A stretch of 64,000 bases of DNA from CAKRJP01 sp963634745 (lineage in GTDB: Bacteria > Bacillota > Clostridia > Lachnospirales > Lachnospiraceae), in NCBI GenBank assembly GCA_963634745.1, contig CAVHCX010000001.1:198543-262542 (forward strand), in the 5' to 3' direction. The notes beneath the pieces are model-generated. The model searched no databases. It was not told the origin of the DNA and saw nothing but the letters and a program-made list of their open reading frames with translations. Positions 1-8,806 of this stretch are shown here, in pieces; the stretch's first letter is position 1; each line of letters opens with the position of its first letter. Position numbers and translations under genes: made by a program.

Positions 1-89
1 TTGAATATATACACTTTTCTATGCAAAATATTGTTTTTTAACAAAGAAATAGCATGCTATGTCTAAAAAATAACAAGTAGAATTCCATC

Positions 90-126
90 AAAAAAACGCG
101 TCTATGCTATTCATAAACGCGTTTGT
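90..126 (-). terminator. Terminator of the cmk-ispH-rpsA operon
   Basis: Read on the minus strand, the arms AAACGCGT and ACGCGTTT are extended by TATG/CATA around a 5-nt loop and followed by a T run. It lies about 30 bp past the stop of the S1-domain gene, the right place for an intrinsic terminator. Nothing else is visible in bases 1-89. Confidence 0.85.
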
Positions 127-157
127 TATAAATCTCTATAGAATTAAAGAATACAAA

Positions 158-1249
158 TTACTCAGCATCCTCATAAGCTTCTTCTGAAGCTTCCTCTACA
201 GGCTCTAATGCCTTCATGCTCAAGCTGATCTTCTTATCTGCTACACTAAGATCTACAACCTTTGCTGAAATCTCCTGTCCTACAGATAATACATCGGATG
301 GCTTGTCTACATGATCTCTTGAAATCTGAGAAACATGAAGCAATGCATCTACTCCAGGAGCAAGCTCAACGAATGCACCAAAGTCTGTCATTCTTGCAAC
401 TTTACCTGTAATAATAGTACCTACTGCATAGTTCTCCTCTGCATTTGCCCATGGATTAGACTCTGGGAACTTCAGGCTGAGCGCGATCTTAGTATCACGG
501 ATATCCTTGATCATAACTTCAAGCTCTGTTCCAACCTGGAATACCTTCTTAGGATTCTCAACACGTCCCCAAGACATCTCAGAGATATGAAGAAGTCCAT
601 CAACTCCGCCAAGGTCAACGAATGCACCAAAGTCTGTAACGTTTTTAACAACACCCTTCACTCTGTCGCCAACCTGAATTCTTGCAAGAAGCTCTTCCTG
701 CTTCTGTGCTCTCTCTGCAAGCATAAGCTGCTTTCTATCACCGATCACGCGGTTTCTTCTAGGATTGAACTCAGTAATTACGAATTCGATCTCCTGATCT
801 TTGTACTTGCTAAGATCCTTCTCATAGGAATCAGAAACAAGGCTAGCCGGGATGAATACTCTTGCACCCTCAACTGTAACACCAAGTCCGCCTCCAAGGA
901 TCTGAGTAACTGTAGCCTTCAATACTTCCTGGTTCTCGAAAGCTTCTTTTAATCTCTCATTACCCTTCTCTGCTACAAGTCTCTTGTATGTCAAGAGAAC
1001 CTGTCCGTCTCCATCATTGACCTTAAGTACCTTAGCCTTCATCTCATCTCCAACAGAAACGACTGTTGTAAGATCCAATCCGGACTCGTTTGAGTACTCA
1101 TTGCGGGTAATGATACCGTCAGCCTTGTAGCCTATATTTAAGATGATCTCGTCCGGCTTAACGTCGATGACTGTACCATCTACCACTTCTCCATTTCTTA
1201 TTGTCTTTAAAGACTCTTCCAACATCTGTTCAAAAGTTAATTCTGACAT
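158..1249 (-). CDS. rpsA: S1 RNA-binding domain protein (ribosomal protein S1-like)
   Basis: A 363-aa protein built of four S1/OB-fold repeats (about residues 15-85, 100-170, 190-260 and 275-345). The last two show the typical VTDFGAFVDLGGVDGLLHIS and MTDFGAFVELAPGVDALLHV signatures. Such proteins bind single-stranded mRNA and assist translation initiation. Firmicute versions are shorter than the six-repeat E. coli S1, so equivalence to true ribosomal S1 is uncertain. The ATG lies inside the end of ispH, overlapping it by 13 bp, with its GAGGAGG ribosome site in the ispH coding sequence, so the two are translationally linked. The acidic C-terminal tail (EEASEEAYEDAE) is typical of the clostridial form. 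Confidence 0.9.
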   Translation of the reverse strand: MSELTFEQMLEESLKTIRNGEVVDGTVIDVKPDEIILNIGYKADGIITRNEYSNESGLDLTTVVSVGDEMKAKVLKVNDGDGQVLLTYKRLVAEKGNERLKEAFENQEVLKATVTQILGGGLGVTVEGARVFIPASLVSDSYEKDLSKYKDQEIEFVITEFNPRRNRVIGDRKQLMLAERAQKQEELLARIQVGDRVKGVVKNVTDFGAFVDLGGVDGLLHISEMSWGRVENPKKVFQVGTELEVMIKDIRDTKIALSLKFPESNPWANAEENYAVGTIITGKVARMTDFGAFVELAPGVDALLHVSQISRDHVDKPSDVLSVGQEISAKVVDLSVADKKISLSMKALEPVEEASEEAYEDAE

Positions 1250-2091
1250 TCTCTTTGAACCTCCTCAATTATATTCTTGGGCGTGGACGCCCCTGCTGTG
1301 ATACCTACTGTTTCCACGGACCTTAATTGATTCGAATCCAAATCGTCAAGTGTCTGTATATAGTACGTATTCAAACATGCATTTCTACAGATTTCAAATA
1401 ACTTCTGAGTATTGGAGCTGTGTTTATCACCGATAACGATCATAGCATCCACTCTATCTGCAATGTCTTTCGCCTCTTCCTGGCGCTCTTTTGTTGCATT
1501 GCAAATCGTATTTAAAACAAGTATATCATAACCCTTTTTAGAAATTATTTCAACTAATTCTTGAAATTTATTATAATTAAATGTAGTCTGTGAAACGATG
1601 CAAATTTTTCTTGTAGAATCCGGCAAAACAAAGGCTTCTGCCTCCTCTGCAGTGCGCACAACCGTCACATCCTTATGGGCTGACCAACCGATAATTCCCT
1701 GGACCTCCGGATGCTCCTCATTTCCTATAATCAAAATATAGGAACCCGCCTTACTTTCTCTCTGAACGATACCATGAATTTTTTTTACAAAGGGACAGGT
1801 GGCATCCACGGATGTAAGGCCCTTTTCTTCAAGCTTCCGGCAGACAGACTTCTGAACGCCATGGGACCGGATTACAACAATCCCTTGGCTTAAATCATCA
1901 AGCTCCTCATCCGAGCGGATTACTGACACCCCTTTTGATTCTAAATCTTTGATCACCTCATCGTTGTGAATAATGGGACCGTAGGTGTATATTTTTTTGT
2001 CGGGATTTTCTTCGATCTGCTGATAAACTGTATCAACCGCTCTTTTTACTCCAAAACAAAATCCGGCTGTTTTTGCAAGAATCACTTCCAT
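1237..2091 (-). CDS. ispH: 4-hydroxy-3-methylbut-2-enyl diphosphate reductase
   Basis: This is IspH/LytB, the last enzyme of the non-mevalonate isoprenoid pathway, reducing HMBPP to IPP and DMAPP with a [4Fe-4S] cluster. The three cluster cysteines are in TAGFCFGVKRAVD (near residue 12), DATCPFVKKIH (near 98) and NTICNATKERQ (near 197). Substrate-binding motifs GPIIHNDEV, RSHG and SQTTF are present. At 284 aa it is the normal length. It follows cmk by 16 bp and overlaps the S1-domain gene. In some clostridia IspH and S1 are one polypeptide; here they are separate but overlapping. The pathway's first enzyme, Dxs, is encoded at 55982-57850. Confidence 0.97.
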   Translation of the reverse strand: MEVILAKTAGFCFGVKRAVDTVYQQIEENPDKKIYTYGPIIHNDEVIKDLESKGVSVIRSDEELDDLSQGIVVIRSHGVQKSVCRKLEEKGLTSVDATCPFVKKIHGIVQRESKAGSYILIIGNEEHPEVQGIIGWSAHKDVTVVRTAEEAEAFVLPDSTRKICIVSQTTFNYNKFQELVEIISKKGYDILVLNTICNATKERQEEAKDIADRVDAMIVIGDKHSSNTQKLFEICRNACLNTYYIQTLDDLDSNQLRSVETVGITAGASTPKNIIEEVQRECQN

Positions 2092-2107
2092 GTAATTTTC
2101 CTCACTT

Positions 2108-2764
2108 TTATTTGCAATAGCTTATAATCTTCTCTACCACTTCCTCGATGGTCATGTCTGAACTGTCTATTAAAATAGCATCCTCCGCCTGTTTCAAGGG
2201 TGCCACTTTTCTTGTCATATCCCGAAGATCTCTGGCCTTAATATCTTCCTCAATTTCCTTTAGATCACAGGAAATGCCTTTTTCTGTCAATTCCTGATAT
2301 CTTCTCTTAGCCCGTGTCAGGGAACTGGCCGTGAGATAAATCTTTAAATCCGCTTTGGGCAAAATGCAAGTCCCAATATCACGTCCATCCATAATCACAT
2401 CGCTGGTCTTTGCAAGATTTCGCTGGAGTTCTAAGAGGGCCTGTCTGACCTCAGGGATGGCTGAAATTTTGGAAGCCATATTTCCCACTGCTTCCTGACG
2501 AAGTCTTGCTGTTACATTCTCTCCATTTACAAGAACCTGCTGTTTTCCATCCTCATAGCAGATGGTTACATCCACCGATTTGCAAGCTTCGATGATCTGA
2601 TCTACATCCTCCTCATGAAGATTCTGATCCAGAAAATAAATCGACAAGCCCCGATACATGGCTCCTGTATCTACATATATATATCCCTTTTCTTTTGCCA
2701 CCAGTTTCGCGATGGTACTTTTTCCTGCTCCTGCCGGTCCGTCAATGGCAATATTATAACCCAT
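2108..2764 (-). CDS. cmk: (d)CMP kinase
   Basis: Cytidylate kinase phosphorylates CMP and dCMP to the diphosphates using ATP. The Walker A P-loop is in AIDGPAGAGKSTIAKLVA at the N-terminus; DGRDIGT and the LID-like RDLRDMTRKVAPLK are family marks. Its 218 aa match the usual length. It is the first of three tightly packed genes (cmk-ispH-rpsA), an order common in clostridia. The start ATG follows a ribosome site GAAGGAGGAAG. Confidence 0.96.
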   Translation of the reverse strand: MGYNIAIDGPAGAGKSTIAKLVAKEKGYIYVDTGAMYRGLSIYFLDQNLHEEDVDQIIEACKSVDVTICYEDGKQQVLVNGENVTARLRQEAVGNMASKISAIPEVRQALLELQRNLAKTSDVIMDGRDIGTCILPKADLKIYLTASSLTRAKRRYQELTEKGISCDLKEIEEDIKARDLRDMTRKVAPLKQAEDAILIDSSDMTIEEVVEKIISYCK

Positions 2765-2788
2765 AATCTAACTTCCTCCTTCTTCCCA

Positions 2789-3409
2789 TCAGCAATCCAG
2801 AGCAATAAAACCCTTCTTTGCACTGGTGCATTTTTCTTCCATCCAAGCCTTCATTTCTTCCAGATTTATATTATAACGTTTGAAAGCATCCTTGGGGATC
2901 CCATAAAGCTGCTTTTGATTATTCTCTGTAAGGACTGTAAAGGCGATCATATCCTTTATCTCAAACATGGACCGAACATTTACATAATAGGCTTTCACAT
3001 TGTCCATCTTTGATCGAGACTCTAGGTAGTCCTCATAGAAACGAAATTCCACCCGAACCTCTCCTAATTTTCTGCGCTTAGCATAAATTTCCTGGGCCTT
3101 CTGCTTGGCTAGGGCAATGTTTCCGGAGGTTCCGAAATATCTTCGATAGAATTCTCCCAAGGCAAACATAAGGACTGCCACAAGGAGGAAGCCGCCCCAA
3201 AAGGCAAAGATATTGCCCTGCTTTCCGGTGGCATAGCCGGCCCGCCAGCTCACATATAGGCCCAAGATCAACAAACAGGCCGGAAGCACCTTTACAGACA
3301 GGTTTAACTCTCGAATCTTATGAATCTTAAACATATCTGCAATGCTTTCTTCTGATTCTACATATTCTACTTTATATTTCCAATCCATCTTATCTCTCCC
3401 AAATGACAT
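2789..3409 (-). CDS. YcxB-like membrane protein
   Basis: A 206-aa protein with two predicted membrane helices (about residues 37-55 and 67-86), then a soluble region. The C-terminal part (FYEDYLES...YYVNVRSMFEIKDMIAF...GIPKDAF) resembles the YcxB-like domain, a small PH-like fold of unknown function. It sits between the YhiN-like flavoprotein and cmk with 20-25 bp gaps, so it is probably cotranscribed. No function can be assigned. Confidence 0.7.
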   Translation of the reverse strand: MSFGRDKMDWKYKVEYVESEESIADMFKIHKIRELNLSVKVLPACLLILGLYVSWRAGYATGKQGNIFAFWGGFLLVAVLMFALGEFYRRYFGTSGNIALAKQKAQEIYAKRRKLGEVRVEFRFYEDYLESRSKMDNVKAYYVNVRSMFEIKDMIAFTVLTENNQKQLYGIPKDAFKRYNINLEEMKAWMEEKCTSAKKGFIALDC

Positions 3410-3430
3410 AGATCCTGTTTTTATGCTTTA

Positions 3431-4663
3431 TTAAGGAATACTGATTCCTGCTGCATAAGCTGTGGACCAGGCAATCTGAAGGTTAAAGCCTCCGGTCAAG
3501 GCATCAAGGTCCAATACTTCTCCCACAAAATAAAGTCCCGGAACCTTTTTAGATTCCATGGTCCCCGGATCAATCTCCTTCACCTTTACTCCACCCTTTG
3601 TAATAATAGCCTCATTGTAATCTCGAAGCCCACTTAGGCTAATCTCCAAATGCTTGATCAAATGCACAAATTTCTGGCGTTCTTCCCTTGAAATAATATT
3701 TACCTTCTTGTAAGGGTCAATTTCACTAAGCTCTAACATCACCGGCACCAATTTTGAGGGGAATAAGCCTCCGATAGAATTATGAAATTGTTTGTTCTGA
3801 TTTTCTTCAAATTCCCGAAGCAGGCGGCGGTCCAATTGTTCTACCGTAAGAGCCGGTTTCAGATCAATCACAAGTTTCAAAGGATGATCCTTTAATTTCT
3901 TTCCCACATAACTGCTGGCGCTTAGGATCAAAGGACCGCTGACGCCGTAATGAGTAAAAAGCATTTCCCCAAATTCATCATAAAGTTTCTTCTTCCCATC
4001 AAAAATCTGGACATTTACATTCCGAAGGGAAAGGCCTTGTAGTTTCGGAACCCAGGCTTCCTCTGTAGTCATGGGCACTAGGGCCGGCAGACAGTCTGTC
4101 GTCTGCAAGTTTAAGTCCCTCGCAAACTTCAGTCCATCCCCCGTAGATCCTGTAATAGGATAGGACAAGCCTCCCGTTGCCACAATGCAGGCGTCCCCTT
4201 CTATTCTTTGACCATCTTCCAAACAAATTGCCTGGAATTTATCCTCTTTTGCCTCGATGGATTTAACCCTTGTCTGTAAATGGATCTCCACGCCCAGGCG
4301 CTTCAATTCCCTCTCCATCCCTCGAATCACATCCGATGAATGGTCGGATACCGGAAAGACCCTGTCTCCCCGCTCTATTTTAGTGCGGACTCCTAATTCC
4401 TCAAAAAAGGCAATAGCATCCTGATTGGTAAATCCATAAAATCCACTATAAAGAAATTTGGGATTTGACAGAACCGATTGAAACAAGACCTCTATGTCTT
4501 CACAGGCATTTGTAATATTACAACGTCCCTTGCCTGTAATAAAAAGCTTTCGTCCCAAGCGATCATTCTTTTCGTAAATAGATACTTCATGTCCACTTCT
4601 TGCCGCCCATATAGCCGCAAACATTCCGGAGGCCCCGCCTCCAACCACCAGTACTTTACTCAT
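3431..4663 (-). CDS. YhiN/HI0933-family FAD-dependent oxidoreductase
   Basis: A flavoprotein with an N-terminal dinucleotide-binding fold (VLVVGGGASGMFAAIWAA), a conserved GRKLFITGKGRCNITN segment and a C-terminal FAD motif (GLYFVGEVLDLDALTGGFN). The 410-aa length is normal for the HI0933/YhiN group, sometimes called aminoacetone oxidase-like or BaiN-like. Members are widespread and mostly uncharacterised. A bile-acid reductase activity was proposed for one clostridial relative, but nothing here shows that substrate. It lies 10 bp after an RpiR-type regulator. Confidence 0.85.
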   Translation of the reverse strand: MSKVLVVGGGASGMFAAIWAARSGHEVSIYEKNDRLGRKLFITGKGRCNITNACEDIEVLFQSVLSNPKFLYSGFYGFTNQDAIAFFEELGVRTKIERGDRVFPVSDHSSDVIRGMERELKRLGVEIHLQTRVKSIEAKEDKFQAICLEDGQRIEGDACIVATGGLSYPITGSTGDGLKFARDLNLQTTDCLPALVPMTTEEAWVPKLQGLSLRNVNVQIFDGKKKLYDEFGEMLFTHYGVSGPLILSASSYVGKKLKDHPLKLVIDLKPALTVEQLDRRLLREFEENQNKQFHNSIGGLFPSKLVPVMLELSEIDPYKKVNIISREERQKFVHLIKHLEISLSGLRDYNEAIITKGGVKVKEIDPGTMESKKVPGLYFVGEVLDLDALTGGFNLQIAWSTAYAAGISIP

Positions 4664-4673
4664 ACACCTATCC

Positions 4674-5573
4674 TTATGTCAACTCTACTTTATCTTTTAC
4701 CATATCCAGTTCATCCTTACTATAGACCTGGTATTCATCCCAGATTTCTTCCATGCTCTCCAAGGTTTCCACCACTTCATCCTGGCGCTTCATGCAAAGA
4801 GCCACCACCAAGGCATTGATCACGCTAAGGGGAGCTACCAGGGAATCTACAATAGATGCCATGTCACTTCTTGCGATCAGATTACAGGAAGAATAAATGG
4901 TCATCGGAGAATGGACACTGTCTGTGAGGGTAATGACTTTCGCCTTACGGTTACTTGCAAACTCCAAGGCTTTCAATGTTCTCATGGAATATCTAGGGAA
5001 ACTAATTCCAATAATGACATCCTCCTCACCGATACGAATGAGCTGTTCAAAAATCTCACTGGCGCTGTTGGTGCTTACAGGAATCACGTTATCTCTTATC
5101 ATATTTAAATAAAAAGCCAAAAAATTCGCCAAGGGCGCACAGCTTCTGATTCCTATGATATATATTTTTCTCGCATTTAATATGGTATCTACCGCCATAT
5201 CAAAATTCTCATGATCAATACTCTGCATGGTCTGCTTGATCTTATCAATATCCGACTGGAGCACGGAGGTAAGAATCTCCCCCCTACTGATCCTACCATA
5301 GGTCACCTCCATACGCTGTATGGAGTTTAACTTCATACGAACCACTTCACCCAAAGCCTTCTGAAACTCCGGATAGCCTGCATAACCTAAGGCTGTTGCA
5401 AAACGAACCACCGTAGATTCACTGACCCCGACTTCCTCACCCATTTTCGCTGCAGTAAGAAAGGCCGCCTTATCATAATCCGTCTGAATAAAATCCGCCA
5501 GTTTTTTTTGGCCCTTGCTGAAGCTTTTATAGTTTTCTTCAATTCGTTTTAAGAGCTCATTATTATTGTTCAT
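4674..5573 (-). CDS. MurR/RpiR family transcriptional regulator
   Basis: The protein has an N-terminal RpiR helix-turn-helix domain (LADFIQTDYDKAAFLTAAKM, then VGVSESTVVRFATALGYAGY) and a C-terminal SIS sugar-phosphate-binding domain (IYIIGIRSCAPLANFLAF; IGISFPRYSMRTL). Such regulators usually respond to phosphosugars. I chose the ATG at 5573 (299 aa) over an in-frame TTG at 5609 because AAAGGAA lies 6 nt upstream of the ATG. It begins a run of minus-strand genes through YhiN to the S1 protein, but no sugar gene is adjacent, so its target is unknown. Confidence 0.88.
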   Translation of the reverse strand: MNNNNELLKRIEENYKSFSKGQKKLADFIQTDYDKAAFLTAAKMGEEVGVSESTVVRFATALGYAGYPEFQKALGEVVRMKLNSIQRMEVTYGRISRGEILTSVLQSDIDKIKQTMQSIDHENFDMAVDTILNARKIYIIGIRSCAPLANFLAFYLNMIRDNVIPVSTNSASEIFEQLIRIGEEDVIIGISFPRYSMRTLKALEFASNRKAKVITLTDSVHSPMTIYSSCNLIARSDMASIVDSLVAPLSVINALVVALCMKRQDEVVETLESMEEIWDEYQVYSKDELDMVKDKVELT

Positions 5574-5657
5574 TTTTATTTCCTTTATCTCACAAAACAA
5601 ATTCTCCAAGCAGGAAACCGGAATTTGTTCATATTTTTACGAAATCTCACCTTGGTA

Positions 5658-5686
5658 ATTATATAGCCTGCTTATTCAGAATTCAA
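5658..5686 (-). promoter_or_regulatory. Likely sigma-A promoter for the RpiR-rpsA run
   Basis: On the minus strand, TTGAAT (5681-5686), a 17-bp spacer and TATAAT (5658-5663) lie about 85 bp upstream of the RpiR start. The -10 is perfect and the -35 matches 4 of 6. Confidence 0.6.
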
Positions 5687-5715
5687 GATGAAGTCTTCTT
5701 TTCCTGCCAAGCTAT

Positions 5716-5755
5716 CAAAAAAAGACACAGCCCCTTATAGGGCCATGCCTTTTTA
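5716..5755 (-). terminator. Terminator of the oad decarboxylase operon
   Basis: On the minus strand, GGCATGGCCC and GGGGCTGTGTC pair around a short loop and are followed by seven T. It lies just past the oadA stop and before the RpiR promoter. Confidence 0.85.
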
Positions 5756-5772
5756 TTATTGTTTGTATTCTA

Positions 5773-7188
5773 CTATACAGGATAACTTCCGTTCTCTGTA
5801 TCAGCAACTGTCTGATCCACCTTAGTCTCCTGAGCTTCACGATATTTGAAGAAATCAGTAGCAACCTGTGGGAACAATGCATAGGAAAGAACATCCTCAT
5901 CCTGCTCGATCCACTGAGAGCATTCCTCGCGAAGAGTATCTAACTCATCCGGAATCAGATCTGCCGGACGACATGTGATAATCTCAGCATCTGCCGGTAA
6001 TACTTTCTTCTTAACCTCCTCGTTGAAAGGTTTAACAGTCTCACCATACTTACCGCTTAAGATATCCTTAGTCTCCTTAGTTGCCATCTTATAACGCTCT
6101 CCCATAAGAACGTTAAATACAGCCTGGGTACCAACGATCTGTGAAGAAGGTGTTACAAGTGGTGGTTCACCAAGATCCTTACGAACCTTCGGAACTTCCT
6201 CTAATACATCATAGAACTTATCTTCTGCTCCCTGCTCAGCAAGCTGAGAAGTAAGGTTAGATAACATTCCGCCAGGTACCTGGTAAAGAAGAGTCTTAAT
6301 ATTAACTCCCATATTCTTAGGATTAAGAAGTCCTGAATCAAGAGCATCATCTCTGATTGGTCTGAAGTAATCAGCAATCTCAGCTAATAAGGTCTGATCA
6401 AAGCCTGTATCATAAGGAGTTCCCTTAAAGGTCTCAACCATAACTTCTGTTGCCGGCTGAGAAGTTCCAAGTGCAAATGGTGACATTGCAGTATCAATGA
6501 CATCAACACCAGCCTCTACTGCCTTTAAGTAAGTCATAGAAGCAACACCTGAAGTATAGTGGGTATGAAGCTGAATCGGGATATCAACAGCATCCTTCAA
6601 TGCTCCGATCAACTCTGTTGCACGGTATGGAAGTAAAAGACCTGCCATATCCTTCAAGCAGATAGAGTTTGCACCCATCTCCTGAACTTTTTTAGCCTTG
6701 TCTACCCAGTACTCTGTGGTATAAGCATCACCAAGAGTATAAGACAATGCAACCTGTGCATGAGCGCCTTCTTTATTTGCAGCAGTAACAGCTGTCTGCA
6801 AGTTACGAAGGTCGTTCAAGCAGTCAAAAATACGGATGATATCAATTCCGTTTGCAACAGACTTCTGTACGAAATATTCTACTACATCATCTGCATATGG
6901 ACGATATCCCAGGATATTCTGTCCACGGAATAACATCTGCAACTTGGTATTCTTAAATCCATCACGGAACTTACGAAGTCTCTCCCATGGATCTTCCTTT
7001 AAGAATCTAAGAGAAGCATCAAAGGTAGCTCCTCCCCAACACTCTACAGAATGATAACCAACCTTGTCCATCTTATCAACGATAGGAAGCATCTGTTCTG
7101 TAGTTAAACGTGTAGCGATCAGAGACTGATGCGCATCACGCAAAACGGTTTCTGTAATCTTAATTGGTTTCTTTTCTATTTCTGCCAT
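5773..7188 (-). CDS. oadA: Oxaloacetate decarboxylase alpha subunit (carboxyltransferase)
   Basis: This is the oxaloacetate/pyruvate carboxyltransferase, a TIM barrel that moves CO2 between oxaloacetate and carrier biotin. Signatures are ETVLRDAHQSLIATRL, CWGGATFDASLRFL, the metal ligands in QLHTHYTSG and LKDMAG. It has 471 aa and ends without a biotin domain, since the biotin carrier is separate (8413-8781). It is the last gene of a five-gene operon with OadB and OadG, so it most likely feeds the sodium-pumping decarboxylase. By analogy with the propionibacterial 5S subunit, it could also take part in transcarboxylation with the acyl-CoA carboxyltransferase at 9595. Confidence 0.92.
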   Translation of the reverse strand: MAEIEKKPIKITETVLRDAHQSLIATRLTTEQMLPIVDKMDKVGYHSVECWGGATFDASLRFLKEDPWERLRKFRDGFKNTKLQMLFRGQNILGYRPYADDVVEYFVQKSVANGIDIIRIFDCLNDLRNLQTAVTAANKEGAHAQVALSYTLGDAYTTEYWVDKAKKVQEMGANSICLKDMAGLLLPYRATELIGALKDAVDIPIQLHTHYTSGVASMTYLKAVEAGVDVIDTAMSPFALGTSQPATEVMVETFKGTPYDTGFDQTLLAEIADYFRPIRDDALDSGLLNPKNMGVNIKTLLYQVPGGMLSNLTSQLAEQGAEDKFYDVLEEVPKVRKDLGEPPLVTPSSQIVGTQAVFNVLMGERYKMATKETKDILSGKYGETVKPFNEEVKKKVLPADAEIITCRPADLIPDELDTLREECSQWIEQDEDVLSYALFPQVATDFFKYREAQETKVDQTVADTENGSYPV

Positions 7189-7218
7189 TACTTGGCCCTC
7201 CTGTCTACAAATGTAACT

Positions 7219-8373
7219 TTAAACACCTACTCCAAAGATAGCCATAAATGTTCCGGCTGCTACTGCAGTACCGATAACTCCCGCTACGTTAGGTCCCATA
7301 GCATGCATCAAAAGGAAATTGGTAGGATCTGCCTCTGCGCCAACCTTCTGAGATACTCTGGCTGCCATTGGAACGGCAGATACACCTGCGGAACCAATCA
7401 ATGGATTTACCTTGCCTCCGGTTGCAATACACATCAACTTACCGAATAATACTCCCGCTGCAGTACCAAAGCAGAATGCAATCAGTCCAAGAGCAACAAT
7501 TTTAAGAGTATCTGTATTAAGGAATGCTTCTGCACTTGTAGTAGCTCCTACGGATGTACCAAGAAGAATAACTACGATGTACATAAGTGCGTTAGATGCA
7601 GTATCTGTTAACTGTCTTACAACACCGGACTCTTTAAAGAGGTTACCAAGCATAAGAAGACCAACAAGCGGCGCTGTTGTAGGAAGGATCACGCAAACAA
7701 CAATTGTTACGATAATTGGGAAGAGAATCTTCTCCAACTTAGATACAGGTCTAAGCTGATCCATCTTGATCTTACGCTCTTTCTCAGTTGTAAGTAATTT
7801 CATAATCGGTGGCTGAATAATCGGTACCAAAGACATATAAGAATATGCCGCTACAGCGATCGGTCCAAGAAGGGCTGTCTGCTGTAATTTTCCTGCAAGG
7901 AAGATGGATGTAGGACCATCTGCTCCACCGATAATAGAGATGGCAGCAGCTGCCTTATCAGAGAATCCCATCATCATAGCTCCAAGATATGCAGCAAAAA
8001 TACCAAACTGCGCTGCCGCACCAAGAAGGAAACTCTTTGGATTGGCAATCAAAGGACCAAAGTCAGTCATAGCTCCAACGCCCATGAAAATCAGGGATGG
8101 AAGAATTGACCACTCATCCAACTTATAGAAGTAGTAGAGCAATCCACCGGTTCCGTTAGAAGCATCTTCGAAGCTAAGCATAATATCCGGATAGATATTA
8201 ACCAACAACATACCGAATGCAATTGGAACCAGAAGTAAAGGCTCAAATCCATGTCTGATCGCAAGATACAAGAAGAAACATGCAACTGCGATCATAATCA
8301 GGTTGCCCCAGCTCAAGCTAAAGAACGCTGTCTGCTGAATGAGGTTTCCTAATGTCGTTGTTATATATTCCAT
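7219..8373 (-). CDS. oadB: Sodium-translocating decarboxylase beta subunit
   Basis: An integral membrane protein of 384 aa with about nine hydrophobic helices. It decarboxylates carboxybiotin and couples this to sodium export. Family signatures are IGGADGPTSIFLAGKL (the conserved Asp of region IIIa), LLGTSVGATTSAEAFL and GKVNPLIGSAGVSAVPMAAR. The same beta subunit type serves oxaloacetate, methylmalonyl-CoA and glutaconyl-CoA decarboxylases, so it does not settle the substrate. The start follows an RBS in a 39-bp gap after the biotin carrier. Confidence 0.95.
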   Translation of the reverse strand: MEYITTTLGNLIQQTAFFSLSWGNLIMIAVACFFLYLAIRHGFEPLLLVPIAFGMLLVNIYPDIMLSFEDASNGTGGLLYYFYKLDEWSILPSLIFMGVGAMTDFGPLIANPKSFLLGAAAQFGIFAAYLGAMMMGFSDKAAAAISIIGGADGPTSIFLAGKLQQTALLGPIAVAAYSYMSLVPIIQPPIMKLLTTEKERKIKMDQLRPVSKLEKILFPIIVTIVVCVILPTTAPLVGLLMLGNLFKESGVVRQLTDTASNALMYIVVILLGTSVGATTSAEAFLNTDTLKIVALGLIAFCFGTAAGVLFGKLMCIATGGKVNPLIGSAGVSAVPMAARVSQKVGAEADPTNFLLMHAMGPNVAGVIGTAVAAGTFMAIFGVGV

Positions 8374-8412
8374 TTTATAACCTCCAGTCGTTATTACACA
8401 TCAAAGATGCTA

Positions 8413-8781
8413 TTAGTTTAATGTAGCTAATACTGCTCCAGCATCACAAGCGTCACCAACTGCTACATCAATGCTTGCTACTGTACCATCTTCAGGTGCA
8501 ACAACCGGGATTTCCATCTTCATTGCCTCGATAACAACTACAGCGTCACCCTTAGCAACCTTCTGTCCAACACTTGCTTCGATCTTGAATACCTTACCAG
8601 CTGCACCGGCCTTAACTTCAATAGAGCCAGCGCCTGCTGCCGCCTTAGGTGCTGCCGGAGCTGCCTTTGGAGCTGCTTTTGGTGCTGCCTTTGGTGCTGC
8701 TACAGGAGCTGCTCCTGCTCCGTTTTCTTCTACTGTTACATCATATACATTACCATTTACTGTGATCGTATAATTTTTCAT
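8413..8781 (-). CDS. Biotin carrier subunit of the decarboxylase
   Basis: A 122-aa biotinyl-domain protein. The C-terminal half (residues 55-122) is a biotinyl fold, with the lysine in VIEAMKMEIPVVAP as the biotin site. An Ala/Pro-rich flexible linker of repeated PKAA units (about residues 26-50) precedes it, allowing the arm to swing between carboxyltransferase and membrane sites. It lies between oadG and oadB and resembles GcdC/MmdC and the 1.3S transcarboxylase subunit. Being the only biotin carrier in the operon, it presumably serves both carboxyltransferases. Confidence 0.93.
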   Translation of the reverse strand: MKNYTITVNGNVYDVTVEENGAGAAPVAAPKAAPKAAPKAAPAAPKAAAGAGSIEVKAGAAGKVFKIEASVGQKVAKGDAVVVIEAMKMEIPVVAPEDGTVASIDVAVGDACDAGAVLATLN

Positions 8782-8806
8782 CTTTAAAAATCCTCCTAAA
8801 TGTGAT

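Noticed and set aside
335..952. Long plus-strand open frame of 205 codons
   Set aside because: It lies opposite the S1-domain gene, is cysteine-rich with low-quality composition, and has no ribosome site; it is a shadow of the real gene.
5574..5609. N-terminal extension of the RpiR regulator from a TTG
   Set aside because: The ATG at 5573 has a well-placed ribosome site and matches the family start.
8640..8720. GC-rich repeated DNA in the biotin carrier gene
   Set aside because: It encodes the Ala/Pro linker usual for this protein family; no further meaning is needed.
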